Shown one piece after another: positions 46,772-55,985 of a DNA stretch of 64,000 bases (its first letter is position 1; every line of letters begins with the position of its first letter). The position numbers and the translations under genes are program-made. Below the pieces are notes generated by a model. It had not been told where the DNA came from, did not search any database, and saw only the letters and a program-made list of their open reading frames with translations. The stretch is from CAUYUA01 sp963575675 (GTDB lineage: Bacteria; Pseudomonadota; Alphaproteobacteria; Azospirillales; Azospirillaceae). Location of the stretch: assembly GCA_963575675.1 (NCBI GenBank), contig CAUYUA010000022.1, forward strand, positions 5,009 to 69,008, given 5' to 3'.

Positions 46772-48108
46772 TTCCTCCCACGCAACTTCGCCTTTTTAAT
46801 CAGCCCTTCATACTGATGGGCCAACAGATGCGAATGAATTTGCGCCACTGTCTCCATGGTTACCGAAACCACGATCAACAGACTGGTTCCGCCAAAATAA
46901 AACGGCACCGCATTCTGAGAAATCAACAACTCCGGCAAAAGACACACAGCGGTCAAATAACCTGCGCCAACGACCGTCAATCGCGTCAAAACAAAATCCA
47001 GATAATCAGCGGTGTTCTTGCCGGGACGAATACCCGGAATGAAACCGCCATACTTCTTCAAATTATCTGCCGTCTCGACTGGATTAAACACAATTGCTGT
47101 ATAGAAGAAGCAGAAAAACACAATCAGACTTGAATACATCAGCATGTACAGAAACGAACCATGCGAAAGAAACGACGTAATCATCTGAAGCCAATCGGGC
47201 CCCTGGCCTCCCGTAAACCCGACGACAGTCAAGGGAAGAAGAAGCAAAGAACTCGCGAAAATCGGAGGTATAACACCCGAAGTGTTCAACTTAAGCGGAA
47301 GGTGAGACGACTCGCCACCAAACATCTTGCGCCCAACCTGACGCTTTGGATACTGAACAATCAACCGACGCTGAGCGCGCTCAAAAAACACGATAAAATA
47401 AACCACTCCGACAGACGCAAGAAGTAAAACGATGATAAAGAGAGGGGATAACGCGCCTGTGCGGCCCATTTCCAAGGTATTGACCAACGCACGAGGAATA
47501 TTGGCGACAATGCCAGCAAAAATGATTAAAGAGATTCCATTGCCAACTCCACGAGAAGTAATTTGCTCTCCTAACCACATCAAAAACATAGTCCCGCCAG
47601 CCAACGTAATGACTGTGCTCACGCGAAAGAACAAACCCGGCTCGATGACCGCAGAACCACTACCGCCCGTCATCCCTTCAAGTCCGACCGCCAACCCATA
47701 CGATTGCACCGCCGCCAACAACACCGTCAAATAGCGGGTGTACTGATTGAGCTTTTTACGACCGCTCTCACCTTCTTTTTTTAACGCTTCCAACGTTGGA
47801 GATGTGGCTGTTAGAAGCTGAACAATAATTGAAGCCGAGATATAAGGCATAATATTCATGGCAAAAATAGTCATCCGGCTAAGCGCGCCACCGGCAAACA
47901 TATCGAACATATCAAGAATCCCACCGCCATGTTGCCGGAACACATCCCGCATAATTTGCGGATCAATTCCCGGCAGTGGAATATAGGACCCAAGCCGATA
48001 CACGACCAGCGCTCCCAGCGTAAACCATAGCCTTTTCTGCAATTCCGTCGCCTTGGCGAAGGCTCCAAAATTGATATTGGCGGCAAGCTGCTCAGCGGCT
48101 GATGCCAT
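46768..48108 (-). CDS. secY: Preprotein translocase channel subunit SecY
   Basis: 446 aa, the usual length, with ten transmembrane helices; it forms the Sec translocation pore with SecE and SecG. MASAAEQLAANINFGAFAKA matches the alphaproteobacterial N-terminus. AAGGACA lies upstream of the ATG; the frame extends 28 codons further but is not conserved. The plug and lateral gate regions are intact (IPLPGIDPQIM; MPYISASIIVQLL). Confidence 0.97.
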   Translation of the reverse strand: MASAAEQLAANINFGAFAKATELQKRLWFTLGALVVYRLGSYIPLPGIDPQIMRDVFRQHGGGILDMFDMFAGGALSRMTIFAMNIMPYISASIIVQLLTATSPTLEALKKEGESGRKKLNQYTRYLTVLLAAVQSYGLAVGLEGMTGGSGSAVIEPGLFFRVSTVITLAGGTMFLMWLGEQITSRGVGNGISLIIFAGIVANIPRALVNTLEMGRTGALSPLFIIVLLLASVGVVYFIVFFERAQRRLIVQYPKRQVGRKMFGGESSHLPLKLNTSGVIPPIFASSLLLLPLTVVGFTGGQGPDWLQMITSFLSHGSFLYMLMYSSLIVFFCFFYTAIVFNPVETADNLKKYGGFIPGIRPGKNTADYLDFVLTRLTVVGAGYLTAVCLLPELLISQNAVPFYFGGTSLLIVVSVTMETVAQIHSHLLAHQYEGLIKKAKLRGRK

Positions 48109-48364
48109 TGTTTTTTGTCCTTGACCCAATTCCATGTGGCGAACTGAGGCGGGCTCCCCCCACCCCACGACTGAATTTTCCCTATTCAGCACAAAAAAGC
48201 GCTAAACAGACGACCGAACTTGCCCTTACGAACATCTACCGTTGGCAGGGTTATAATCGGCCTCATCAATAACAATTATTTACCATAACGCATAACCGCG
48301 CCAAATAGACTCAACGCACCAACACGCCACCGCTAATTCGGCGCAGCCGCAGGCTATGAAAACA

Positions 48365-48829
48365 TCAACCTTCCGTGGTCACACTCCCACCGGCCTTTTC
48401 GACGAGCAAGATCGCGTTCTTTGAAGCGCCGGAGACCATAAAAGCAAGCTTCGCTTTTAAATTCTCCCCAGCTTTCGCAAGAAGACGCACGCCATCTTTT
48501 ACATCATCAACCAAGCCAGCCGCACGCAACGCCTCGGTCGTCACCGGCTGAGACACATCCAAACGCCCAGCATCCACAGCCTGCTGAATACGCCCTAAAT
48601 TGACAATCGCAAATTCTTTACTGGTCGGATTTTGGAAGCCCCGCTTCGGCAGACGCCGATGCAGAGGCATCTGACCACCTTCAAAGCCTTTTATAGCAAC
48701 ACCAGTACGCGACGTCTGCCCTTTCACGCCTCGTCCCGCTGTTTTGCCCTTACCGGAGCCGATGCCGCGCCCGACCCGCATCCGAGCTTTTCGAGCCCCT
48801 TCCCGGTCGCGAATTTCATTTAATTTCAT
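48365..48829 (-). CDS. rplO: 50S ribosomal protein L15
   Basis: 154 aa. MKLNEIRDREGARKARMRVG and GRGIGSGKGKTAGRGVKGQ are diagnostic of L15. AAGG lies eight bases before the ATG; a GTG three codons upstream is an alternative. A gap of 256 bases to secY, with no gene, is larger than usual in this operon. Confidence 0.97.
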   Translation of the reverse strand: MKLNEIRDREGARKARMRVGRGIGSGKGKTAGRGVKGQTSRTGVAIKGFEGGQMPLHRRLPKRGFQNPTSKEFAIVNLGRIQQAVDAGRLDVSQPVTTEALRAAGLVDDVKDGVRLLAKAGENLKAKLAFMVSGASKNAILLVEKAGGSVTTEG

Positions 48830-49032
48830 CACGGTCACCTTTTATCTCATCCGCGACTGTCACCACGCAACACACAGCCCTCAATTAGCCCGAGGTTTCT
48901 CTAGTGCTCGCGCGCTTACTGTCTGCTTTTTCTATCTACACATCATCACGCCGTCCGCGTATTGCGGAAGGCAACCCAACGACAAACCCTTGCGTCGTCA
49001 TGACTTAACGCCATGACGACGCTCGTCGATGC

Positions 49033-49224
49033 TTACTCGCTTTTTTCCACACGCACCAAGTGATGGACTTTGGCGATCATTCCACGCACCGATGGCGTGT
49101 CTTCCAACTCACGCGTCCGATGACGTTTATTCAACCCCAGACCAATTAAAGTCGCCCTCTGATCATTCCTACGACCAATCGGGCTTCCCACTTGAGTAAC
49201 AATGACCGTTCTTTTCTCAGGCAT
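49033..49224 (-). CDS. rpmD: 50S ribosomal protein L30
   Basis: 63 aa, the standard size. The ATG giving MPEKRTVIVTQVGSPIGRRN overlaps the rpsE stop by eight bases. RATLIGLGLNKRHRTRELED is the L30 signature. The longer open frame upstream lies inside rpsE and is not used. Confidence 0.96.
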   Translation of the reverse strand: MPEKRTVIVTQVGSPIGRRNDQRATLIGLGLNKRHRTRELEDTPSVRGMIAKVHHLVRVEKSE

Positions 49225-49804
49225 TTGTGACCTCCTTGGTCGTCTCTTGCGAGTCGCGACGGCCAAGTATATCACTAACGCGCCGTCCTCGACGCGCAGC
49301 AACCAAACGCGGGCTGACCACTTGGCCCAAAGCGTCAAAAGTTGCTTTGATCATATTGTGTGGATTGGAAGTTCCAATCGACTTCGTAACAACGTCCTGA
49401 ACGCCCAATGCTTCAAAGATCGCGCGCATTGGACCGCCTGCGATAATCCCAGTGCCCGCAGGAGCTGCTCGCAACACCACTCGCCCAGCTCCATAATGAC
49501 CAATCACGTCATGATGAAGCGTGCGCGCTTCGCGTAGCGGAACGCGAATCATAGTCCGCTTTGCCTGATCAGTCGCCTTGCGAATAGCTTCCGGAACTTC
49601 ACGCGCCTTTCCTGAGCCTACGCCGACTCGACCTTTGCTGTCGCCAACAACGACCAAAGCCGCAAATCCGAATCGTCTACCACCCTTAACCACCTTTGCG
49701 ACGCGGTTGATGCTGACGAGCTTTTCAACCAGTTCGCTTTCTTCTCTTTCACGATCCCGCGGCTGCCGCTCCCGGTCGCCCCGCTCGCCTTTATCCCGTG
49801 CCAT
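49217..49804 (-). CDS. rpsE: 30S ribosomal protein S5
   Basis: 195 aa. GAGGAG upstream of the ATG sets the start. The first 28 residues are a charged Arg/Asp/Glu tail (MARDKGERGDRERQPRDRER). The core follows with KGGRRFGFAALVVVGDSKGR and GIIAGGPMRAIFEALGV. S5 lines the mRNA entry channel and guards decoding accuracy. Confidence 0.97.
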   Translation of the reverse strand: MARDKGERGDRERQPRDREREESELVEKLVSINRVAKVVKGGRRFGFAALVVVGDSKGRVGVGSGKAREVPEAIRKATDQAKRTMIRVPLREARTLHHDVIGHYGAGRVVLRAAPAGTGIIAGGPMRAIFEALGVQDVVTKSIGTSNPHNMIKATFDALGQVVSPRLVAARRGRRVSDILGRRDSQETTKEVTNA

Positions 49805-49817
49805 GTTCGGGCTCTCC

Positions 49818-50180
49818 TCAGAACGACAAACCGGCTTCGCGCGCGGCGTCCGCCAACGCCTTAACTCGGCCGTGGAACATATACCCGCCACGATCGAAAA
49901 CGACCTTGGCGACGCCAGCGGCCACAGCACGTTCGGCAATCAATTTGCCGACCTGCTTTGCCGCTTCAACATCTGCGCCGGTTTTAAGAACGTCTTTCAG
50001 CGACTTATCGAGGCTTGACGCCGCAGCGACAGTCACACCTTGGACATCATCGATAACTTGTGCGTAAATGTTCTTACTGGACCGGAAAACCGACAGCCGC
50101 AAGCGACCATGGGCGCGCCGGGCAATTCGAGCCCGCACCCGCTGGGTGCGGCGCGCGTGCAGCTTTTTCGCCTTGTTCAT
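49818..50180 (-). CDS. rplR: 50S ribosomal protein L18
   Basis: 120 aa. RLRLSVFRSSKNIYAQVIDD and VVFDRGGYMFHGRVKALADA are conserved. L18 binds 5S rRNA together with L5. Thirteen bases separate it from rpsE. Confidence 0.98.
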   Translation of the reverse strand: MNKAKKLHARRTQRVRARIARRAHGRLRLSVFRSSKNIYAQVIDDVQGVTVAAASSLDKSLKDVLKTGADVEAAKQVGKLIAERAVAAGVAKVVFDRGGYMFHGRVKALADAAREAGLSF

Positions 50181-50191
50181 GACCGACGCCC

Positions 50192-50725
50192 CTACTTCTT
50201 CTTGCCTTCCTTACGGAGCAGCGTCTCGGTTTCGTACTTGATCCCCTTGCCTTTATAGGGCTCAGGCTTACGAAAACCGCGAATCTCTGCAGCGACTTGT
50301 CCTACTTTTTGCCGATCGCAACCACTGATTGAGATCGAGGTCGGCTTTTCAGTCTTGATGCTAATCCCAGGAGGAATCGGGTACTTGATTTCGTGACTGT
50401 AACCGAGCTGCATCACCAGATACGAACCCTGCACCGCCGCGCGATAACCGACGCCATTAATTTCAAGATTAACAGTAAACCCTTTGCTGACGCCGATCAC
50501 CATATTGTTGACCAACGTCCGCGCCGTCGCCCACATCATACGAGAGCGACGATTTTCACTACGCTTGGCAATTACAACCTTCTCGCCGTCGATCCGCGCC
50601 AAAACGTCATCGACCAACACTGTGCTGAGTTGCCCCAGCTTTCCTTTTGCGGTTACACTTTGACCGCTGACTTGCACTTCGACCCCGGCAGGCACCGGAA
50701 CCGGATGTTTTCCAATTCGCGACAT
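50192..50725 (-). CDS. rplF: 50S ribosomal protein L6
   Basis: 177 aa. MSRIGKHPVPVPAGVEVQVS opens the protein, and RKPEPYKGKGIKYETETLLR is the C-terminal signature. Two tandem L6 folds are expected. Eleven bases from rplR. Confidence 0.98.
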   Translation of the reverse strand: MSRIGKHPVPVPAGVEVQVSGQSVTAKGKLGQLSTVLVDDVLARIDGEKVVIAKRSENRRSRMMWATARTLVNNMVIGVSKGFTVNLEINGVGYRAAVQGSYLVMQLGYSHEIKYPIPPGISIKTEKPTSISISGCDRQKVGQVAAEIRGFRKPEPYKGKGIKYETETLLRKEGKKK

Positions 50726-50737
50726 GAGGGGGCCCCT

Positions 50738-51136
50738 TTAGAACACGCGGCACAGCACCTCGCCGCCGACATTGGCGGCGCGGGCCTCGTTGTCAGACAT
50801 CACTCCACGCGATGTCGACAAGATAGCGATGCCAAGGCCATTATAGACCCGTGGCAGATCGGTGATTTTTGAATACACGCGCCGTCCTGGACGGGACACG
50901 CGCGATATCTGTTTAATCACCGGCTCACCCTCATGATATTTCAGTTCGATGCGAATGCGCAAAATCCCTGCCCTCCCCTTTTTTTGGCTGTAGCCGCGAA
51001 TATCCCCTCCCCGCCGCAACACTTCCAACACATTGACGCGCAATTTCGACGCCGGAGATTCAACCGCTGCCATTCGGGCCTGTTGGCCATTGCGAATGCG
51101 GGTTAACATATCGCCGAGAGGATCACTCAACGCCAT
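50738..51136 (-). CDS. rpsH: 30S ribosomal protein S8
   Basis: 132 aa. DPLGDMLTRIRNGQQARMAA and GLGIAILSTSRGVMSDNEAR are typical. In E. coli S8 represses the spc operon by binding its own mRNA; no matching target was tested for here. Confidence 0.98.
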   Translation of the reverse strand: MALSDPLGDMLTRIRNGQQARMAAVESPASKLRVNVLEVLRRGGDIRGYSQKKGRAGILRIRIELKYHEGEPVIKQISRVSRPGRRVYSKITDLPRVYNGLGIAILSTSRGVMSDNEARAANVGGEVLCRVF

Positions 51137-51151
51137 AATTCAGACCCTCCC

Positions 51152-51457
51152 TTACCAGCTCGATTTAACCATTCCGGGTATCTGGCCTGTAGACGCCAGT
51201 TCCCGGAGCGCAATACGCGACAATTTAAATTTCCGATAGAAACCTCTCGGTCGACCGGATAGTTCGCAACGGTTGCGAACGCGCGTCCGGCTAGAGTTAC
51301 GCGGCATTTCCGCTAGTTTCAAACGAGCCTGGAATTGCTCCTCAGGCGACAAAGACTTATCACGCGCGATGGCTTTCAACCGCGCCCGTTTTGGGGCGTA
51401 CTGTTTCGCCAACCGCTCTCGCCGCTTATTTTTCTCGACGGCGCTGACTTTAGCCAT
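51152..51457 (-). CDS. rpsN: 30S ribosomal protein S14 (long, zinc-free form)
   Basis: 101 aa. It lacks the C-x2-C pairs of zinc-type S14; NRCELSGRPRGFYRKFKLSR is the conserved C-terminal part. Fifteen bases from rpsH. Confidence 0.98.
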   Translation of the reverse strand: MAKVSAVEKNKRRERLAKQYAPKRARLKAIARDKSLSPEEQFQARLKLAEMPRNSSRTRVRNRCELSGRPRGFYRKFKLSRIALRELASTGQIPGMVKSSW

Positions 51458-51480
51458 GTCCGAAATCCCTCCTGCGGCGG

Positions 51481-52020
51481 TCAGTTGATGAACGGCAAGT
51501 CGAAGCCGCGCAACAACGCCTTGGCTTCTTTGTCAGTCTTCGCGGTGGTGACGATGATAATGTCCATCCCCCGAATCTGATCGATTTTATCGTAGTCAAT
51601 TTCCGGAAAAACAATCTGCTCTTTCAAGCCCATGGCGTAGTTGCCACGACCATCGAAACTATTGCCGGACACTCCCCGAAAATCACGGACGCGCGGCAAA
51701 GCGATGGAGATCAAACGATCCAAAAACTCATACATCCGATCGCACCGCAAAGTTACTTTGCAACCGATCGCCATGTTTTCACGCAGCTTGAACTGCGCAA
51801 TAGATTTGCGAGACCGCGTCACCACCGGTTTTTGACCCGCAATTGAGGTCAAATCGGTCACGGCGCACGCTATCTTTTTGCTGTCGCCCGTCGCCTCGCC
51901 GACGCCCATATTAATGATGATCTTTTCCAAGCGAGGAACTTGCAGATCATTCGAATACTTAAACTCTGTCTTCAAGGCGGGTTTTATCACCGTCTCGTAG
52001 CGCTGCTTCAAACGGGTCAT
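51481..52020 (-). CDS. rplE: 50S ribosomal protein L5
   Basis: 179 aa from the ATG giving MTRLKQRYETVIKPALKTEF. A GTG five codons upstream overlaps the rplX stop (GTGA) and could be used. Conserved parts are KIIINMGVGEATGDSKKI and RDFRGVSGNSFDGRGNYAMG. L5 contacts 5S rRNA and P-site tRNA. Confidence 0.96.
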   Translation of the reverse strand: MTRLKQRYETVIKPALKTEFKYSNDLQVPRLEKIIINMGVGEATGDSKKIACAVTDLTSIAGQKPVVTRSRKSIAQFKLRENMAIGCKVTLRCDRMYEFLDRLISIALPRVRDFRGVSGNSFDGRGNYAMGLKEQIVFPEIDYDKIDQIRGMDIIIVTTAKTDKEAKALLRGFDLPFIN

Positions 52021-52031
52021 GGCCGCCCCAC

Positions 52032-52355
52032 TCACAGATCAATCGTCTCACCGGAGCGCTTGGCCACACGAACCTTACGGCCGTCTTCCAATATCCGGTA
52101 TCCAACGCGCGTCGGCTTGTTTGTCTTCGGGTCGATGTGGGCGACGTTTGAAATATGAATCGACGCCTCTATTTCGATGATTCCGCCTTGCACTTTCATG
52201 CTGGGCGCTTGGTGTTTTTTAACCAAGTTGACACCCTGCACAACGACACGGCTTTCTTTCGGCAAAACCTTTACAACTTCCCCAGTCTTGCCTTTATCTC
52301 GACCGGAAATGACCACCACCCGGTCCTTGGCCTTGATTCGTAACTTAATGGCCAT
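52032..52355 (-). CDS. rplX: 50S ribosomal protein L24
   Basis: 107 aa with an N-terminal KOW motif (VVVISGRDKGKTGEVVKVLP). L24 is an assembly initiator of the large subunit. Its ATG directly abuts the rplN stop. Confidence 0.98.
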   Translation of the reverse strand: MAIKLRIKAKDRVVVISGRDKGKTGEVVKVLPKESRVVVQGVNLVKKHQAPSMKVQGGIIEIEASIHISNVAHIDPKTNKPTRVGYRILEDGRKVRVAKRSGETIDL

Positions 52356-52724
52356 TTACAGAACCTCCGGCGCGAGCGAAATGATCTTCATAAACTTCTT
52401 TGCCCGTAGCTCGCGCGTCACCGGCCCAAAAATACGTGTGCCGATCGGCTCGCCCTGCTTGTTGATCAGAACCGCAGCATTACGATCGAAGCGAATTGCG
52501 CTGCCATCGCCACGCCGAACTTCCTTCGAAGTCCTCACGATCACGGCCCTGTGAACATCGCCCTTTTTTACTCGGCCACGCGGAATCGCCTCTTTGACTG
52601 AAACGACAATCACATCACCAATTGTCGCGACTTTGCGCTTTGATCCACCAAGGACCTTGATGCACTGCACCCGGCGCGCACCGCTATTATCGGCGACTTC
52701 CAGGTTGGTTTGCATCTGAATCAT
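52356..52724 (-). CDS. rplN: 50S ribosomal protein L14
   Basis: 122 aa. MIQMQTNLEVADNSGARRVQ and GGSKRKVATIGDVIVVSVKE are diagnostic. No insertion or length anomaly. Confidence 0.98.
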   Translation of the reverse strand: MIQMQTNLEVADNSGARRVQCIKVLGGSKRKVATIGDVIVVSVKEAIPRGRVKKGDVHRAVIVRTSKEVRRGDGSAIRFDRNAAVLINKQGEPIGTRIFGPVTRELRAKKFMKIISLAPEVL

Positions 52725-52748
52725 GTTTTGCCTTTCCTATACTCTGGC

Positions 52749-53027
52749 TCATGCTCCAGCAGAAACGCCGCTCCCGACGCCTTCACCGGACGAAGCTGCA
52801 TCTACGACGACAGCCCACCGTTTCCGCTTGGAAATCGGACGGCACTCCTCAATCGACACCCAATCGCCGGTTTTGAAGAGATTTGTCTCATCGTGAGCCG
52901 CATACTTCTTCGACTTACGAATAAACTTCTTATACACCGGGTGCATAACACGGCGCTCGACCAGCACGATCACTGTCTTGTCACCCTTGTCGCTCACCAC
53001 CGTGCCTTGCAGAATGCGCCGGGGCAT
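52749..53027 (-). CDS. rpsQ: 30S ribosomal protein S17
   Basis: 92 aa. MPRRILQGTVVSDKGDKTVI and WVSIEECRPISKRKRWAVV are conserved. The last 15 residues (Gly/Ser/Ala) extend past the usual end. Confidence 0.98.
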   Translation of the reverse strand: MPRRILQGTVVSDKGDKTVIVLVERRVMHPVYKKFIRKSKKYAAHDETNLFKTGDWVSIEECRPISKRKRWAVVVDAASSGEGVGSGVSAGA

Positions 53028-53044
53028 ACACTCTTCTCCTGAGA

Positions 53045-53254
53045 CTAACTGTTGGAAGTCTGCGCAACGGATTGACGTTCACCCAGGATCGTTTTGATCC
53101 GAGCGATATCCCGTCTCACCGCCCGCACCCGCGCCGTGTTCTCCAGCTGCCCTGACGCCCGCTGAAAACGCAGGTTGAACTGCTCTTTCTTCAGGGTCAA
53201 AAGCTGGTCATTCAGTTCGTCTTTCGTCCGGCTACGAAAATCTTGCACCTTCAT
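53045..53254 (-). CDS. rpmC: 50S ribosomal protein L29
   Basis: 69 aa, two-helix protein at the exit tunnel, where SRP and trigger factor dock. LLTLKKEQFNLRFQRASGQL and RRDIARIKTIL are the signature. Its ATG overlaps the rplP stop by four bases. Confidence 0.98.
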   Translation of the reverse strand: MKVQDFRSRTKDELNDQLLTLKKEQFNLRFQRASGQLENTARVRAVRRDIARIKTILGERQSVAQTSNS

Positions 53255-53676
53255 GCCCCGGCCTCCTCGCCGATGCGGCTGATGATCCGAGTTTTGATCG
53301 GCAATTTAGCGGCCGCAAGCTCAAACGCCCGATGCGCAATATCACTCGGCACCCCATCCAGTTCGAACATAACCCGCCCGGGATGGATACGACACGCCCA
53401 ATATTCCGGCGAGCCTTTTCCTGAACCCATGCGGACTTCGGCTGGCTTGGTCGACACAGGAACGTCCGGAAACACCCGAATCCACACACGGCCCTGGCGG
53501 CGAATATGACGCGTGATGGCGCGTCGCGCTGCTTCGATTTGCCGTGCTGTAATCCGCGCCGGCTCCACTGCTTTCAGGCCGAACGACCCGAAATTCAGCT
53601 GGAACCCTCCCTTGGCGGCCCCATGAATTCGCCCTTTATGCGCCTTTCGAAATTTCGTTCGCTTCGGACTAAGCAT
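53251..53676 (-). CDS. rplP: 50S ribosomal protein L16
   Basis: 141 aa. The ATG giving MLSPKRTKFRKAHKGRIHGA matches the near-universal L16 start. It overlaps the 3' end of rpsC by eight bases. The frame is open upstream for 29 codons through the rpsC repeat, encoding a hydrophobic string, but that is a shadow of the repeat. Confidence 0.97.
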   Translation of the reverse strand: MLSPKRTKFRKAHKGRIHGAAKGGFQLNFGSFGLKAVEPARITARQIEAARRAITRHIRRQGRVWIRVFPDVPVSTKPAEVRMGSGKGSPEYWACRIHPGRVMFELDGVPSDIAHRAFELAAAKLPIKTRIISRIGEEAGA

Positions 53677-54451
53677 GATCCTTGCCTCTGCCGGAATTAC
53701 CGCCTTCGCCGCGATCACCACGATCACCACGATCGTGACGATCACCGCGCTCATGACGATCACCGCGACCGCTCGGGCTCGGTCCTTGGCTTTCTGTCAC
53801 GCGCCGCTCTTGGGCCATTGGATCATGCGCCATGATCTCGCCCTTAAAAACCCACACCTTCACACCGCAGGTGCCATAGGTGGTCTTTGCTGTCGCCACA
53901 CCGTAGTCAATATCAGCGCGGAGCGTATGCAACGGCACACGCCCTTCACGATACCACTCCATCCGGGCGATTTCAGCGCCACCCAAACGTCCGCCACAAT
54001 TAATACGAATACCCAACGCACCCAACCGCATCGCCGACTGCACCGCGCGTTTCATGGCGCGACGGAACGCCACACGACGCTCCAACTGGTTGGCAATGTT
54101 CTCGGCAATCAAACGCGCATCAATTTCCGGCTTCCGAATTTCGACGATGTTCAAGTGAACTTCGCCACCGGTCATTTTTGCGAGTTCGGTGCGCAGCTTC
54201 TCGATATCGGCGCCTTTTTTGCCGATCACAACACCCGGTCGAGCGGTCTGAATAGTCACGCGGGCCTTTTTCGCAGGCCGCTCGATCACCACACGCGAAC
54301 ATCCCGCCGCCTGTAGGCGATTCAACAAATAGCCTCGCAACCGAAGGTCTTGGTGCAACAGCGTGGCGTAATCACGATACGCAAACCAGCGGCTGTCCCA
54401 AGTCCGGTTGATGCCGAGACGAAGCCCGATCGGATTGACTTTCTGACCCAT
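53669..54451 (-). CDS. rpsC: 30S ribosomal protein S3 with charged C-terminal extension
   Basis: 260 aa, longer than the common 210-240. MGQKVNPIGLRLGINRTWDS sets the start. The KH domain has GVVIGKKGADIEKLRTELAK; ADIDYGVATAKTTYGTCGVK follows in the C-domain. After about residue 215 a tail of repeated Gly-Asp-Arg (GRGDRHERGDRHDRGDRGDR) extends the protein, encoded by an imperfect 9-12 bp repeat at about 53702-53775. S3 forms the mRNA entry channel with S4 and S5. Confidence 0.97.
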   Translation of the reverse strand: MGQKVNPIGLRLGINRTWDSRWFAYRDYATLLHQDLRLRGYLLNRLQAAGCSRVVIERPAKKARVTIQTARPGVVIGKKGADIEKLRTELAKMTGGEVHLNIVEIRKPEIDARLIAENIANQLERRVAFRRAMKRAVQSAMRLGALGIRINCGGRLGGAEIARMEWYREGRVPLHTLRADIDYGVATAKTTYGTCGVKVWVFKGEIMAHDPMAQERRVTESQGPSPSGRGDRHERGDRHDRGDRGDRGEGGNSGRGKDHA

Positions 54452-54452
54452 C

Positions 54453-54848
54453 TTACGCGGCCTCTTGTTCGGCTTCGGGGGCGCGCTCTCGCACGATGAC
54501 AGTGAGATTGCTGAACGGCTTTTCGATCCGCGCACCACGCCCACGGGCGCGGGCGTGGAACCGCTTCATGACCAAAGCGCGGCCAACCGTCGCTTCCGCG
54601 ACATAGAGTCGATCGACATCGAGCTGATGGTTGTTCTCGGCATTGGCGATTGCCGCCTGCAACACCTTGCGAACCTCACCCGCAACCCGACGCGGCGAAA
54701 AGACCAACTCCGCCATAGCTTGAGAGGCTTTCTTGCCGCGAATTAATTGCGCCACGAGATTCAGCTTGCGCGGGCTGCTTCGTATCATTTTCGCAAAGGC
54801 CATCGCCTCGTCGTCACTGAGGCGTCGTTCCGCCGCTGGCTTGCCCAT
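54453..54848 (-). CDS. rplV: 50S ribosomal protein L22
   Basis: 131 aa. SPRKLNLVAQLIRGKKASQA is the L22 signature; the RFHARARGRGARIEKPFSNL loop reaches into the exit tunnel. The N- and C-terminal tails are slightly extended. One base lies between its stop and the rpsC start. Confidence 0.98.
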   Translation of the reverse strand: MGKPAAERRLSDDEAMAFAKMIRSSPRKLNLVAQLIRGKKASQAMAELVFSPRRVAGEVRKVLQAAIANAENNHQLDVDRLYVAEATVGRALVMKRFHARARGRGARIEKPFSNLTVIVRERAPEAEQEAA

Positions 54849-54850
54849 GA

Positions 54851-55129
54851 CTATTTCCTCTTCGCCTTCTTGTCGGCGGCGTGTCCGTAAAAGGTACGGG
54901 TCGGTGCAAACTCGCCGAACTTATGGCCAATCATATTTTCCGTGACCAGCACCGGCAGGTACTTCTGACCATTATAGACGCCGAACGTCAAACCGACGAA
55001 CTGCGGTAAAATGGTCGAACGTCGAGACCAAATCTTGATGATCTCGTTACGTCCTGATCCCCGCGCCTTATCCGCCTTCTTCAGCAGATAGCCGTCCACG
55101 AACGGCCCCTTCCAAACCGAACGCGCCAA
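54851..55129 (-). CDS. rpsS: 30S ribosomal protein S19
   Basis: 92 aa. RSVWKGPFVDGYLLKKADKA and GHKFGEFAPTRTFYGHAADK are diagnostic. Overlaps none of its neighbours; two bases from rplV. Confidence 0.98.
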   Translation of the reverse strand: MARSVWKGPFVDGYLLKKADKARGSGRNEIIKIWSRRSTILPQFVGLTFGVYNGQKYLPVLVTENMIGHKFGEFAPTRTFYGHAADKKAKRK

Positions 55130-55141
55130 GCTCCGGCCTCC

Positions 55142-55969
55142 TTACTTCTGGTGACGGCGGCGTAGAATAAGCCGATCCGTCTTCTTGTTGTTGCGTGTCT
55201 TCTTACCCTTAGTCGGCTTGCCCCACGGCGTCACTGGGTGACGTCCGCCCGAGCTACGACCTTCGCCGCCGCCGTGCGGGTGATCAATGGGGTTCATCGC
55301 GACGCCACGGACGGATGGGCGTCGCCCTAACCACCGATTGCGTCCCGCTTTGCCGATATTCACGTTGGCCTGGTCGGGATTGGAGACCGCGCCGATCGTC
55401 GCCAAACACTCGCCCCGCACCAACCGCAGCTCGCCGGAACTCAGTTTTAACTGAGCATACCCTGCGTCGCGGCCGACAATTTGAACATAAGTTCCCGCAG
55501 CGCGGGCCAGCTGACCACCCCGACCCGGCTTCATTTCCACATTGTGGACAATGGTGCCGACGGGAATGTTCTTCAACGGCATAGCGTTGCCTGGCTTAAC
55601 GTCCACGCGCTCGCCCGACACGACCTGGTCGCCAACCTTCAAACGCTGCGGCGCCAGGATATACGATAACGCACCGTCTTCATAGCGAATCAATGCGATG
55701 AAGCCCGTGCGATTCGGATCATACTCCAACCGCTCAACAGTGGCGGCTTGGTCAAAGCGACGTCGTTTGAAATCAACCAAACGGTAACGTCTCTTGTGAC
55801 CGCCACCCATCCGCCGTGCGGTGATTCGCCCGGTGTTATTGCGACCGCCCGAACCGGTCAGACCGACCGTCAGCGATTTAACCGGCTTTCCTCGCCACAG
55901 CTCCGACCGATCGACCTGCACCAATTGGCGCAGGGACGGCGTCACTGGATTAAATTGCCTTAACGGCAT
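55142..55969 (-). CDS. rplB: 50S ribosomal protein L2
   Basis: 275 aa. GGRNNTGRITARRMGGGHKR is the N-terminal OB-region motif; GVAMNPIDHPHGGGEGRSSG holds the conserved His near the peptidyl-transferase centre. Normal length. Confidence 0.98.
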   Translation of the reverse strand: MPLRQFNPVTPSLRQLVQVDRSELWRGKPVKSLTVGLTGSGGRNNTGRITARRMGGGHKRRYRLVDFKRRRFDQAATVERLEYDPNRTGFIALIRYEDGALSYILAPQRLKVGDQVVSGERVDVKPGNAMPLKNIPVGTIVHNVEMKPGRGGQLARAAGTYVQIVGRDAGYAQLKLSSGELRLVRGECLATIGAVSNPDQANVNIGKAGRNRWLGRRPSVRGVAMNPIDHPHGGGEGRSSGGRHPVTPWGKPTKGKKTRNNKKTDRLILRRRHQK

Positions 55970-55985
55970 ATTCGCCCTCCCTTCC

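Noticed and set aside
53677..53763. Hydrophobic N-terminal extension of L16
   Set aside because: It is the rpsC repeat read in another frame; L16 begins at MLSPKRTKF in nearly all bacteria.
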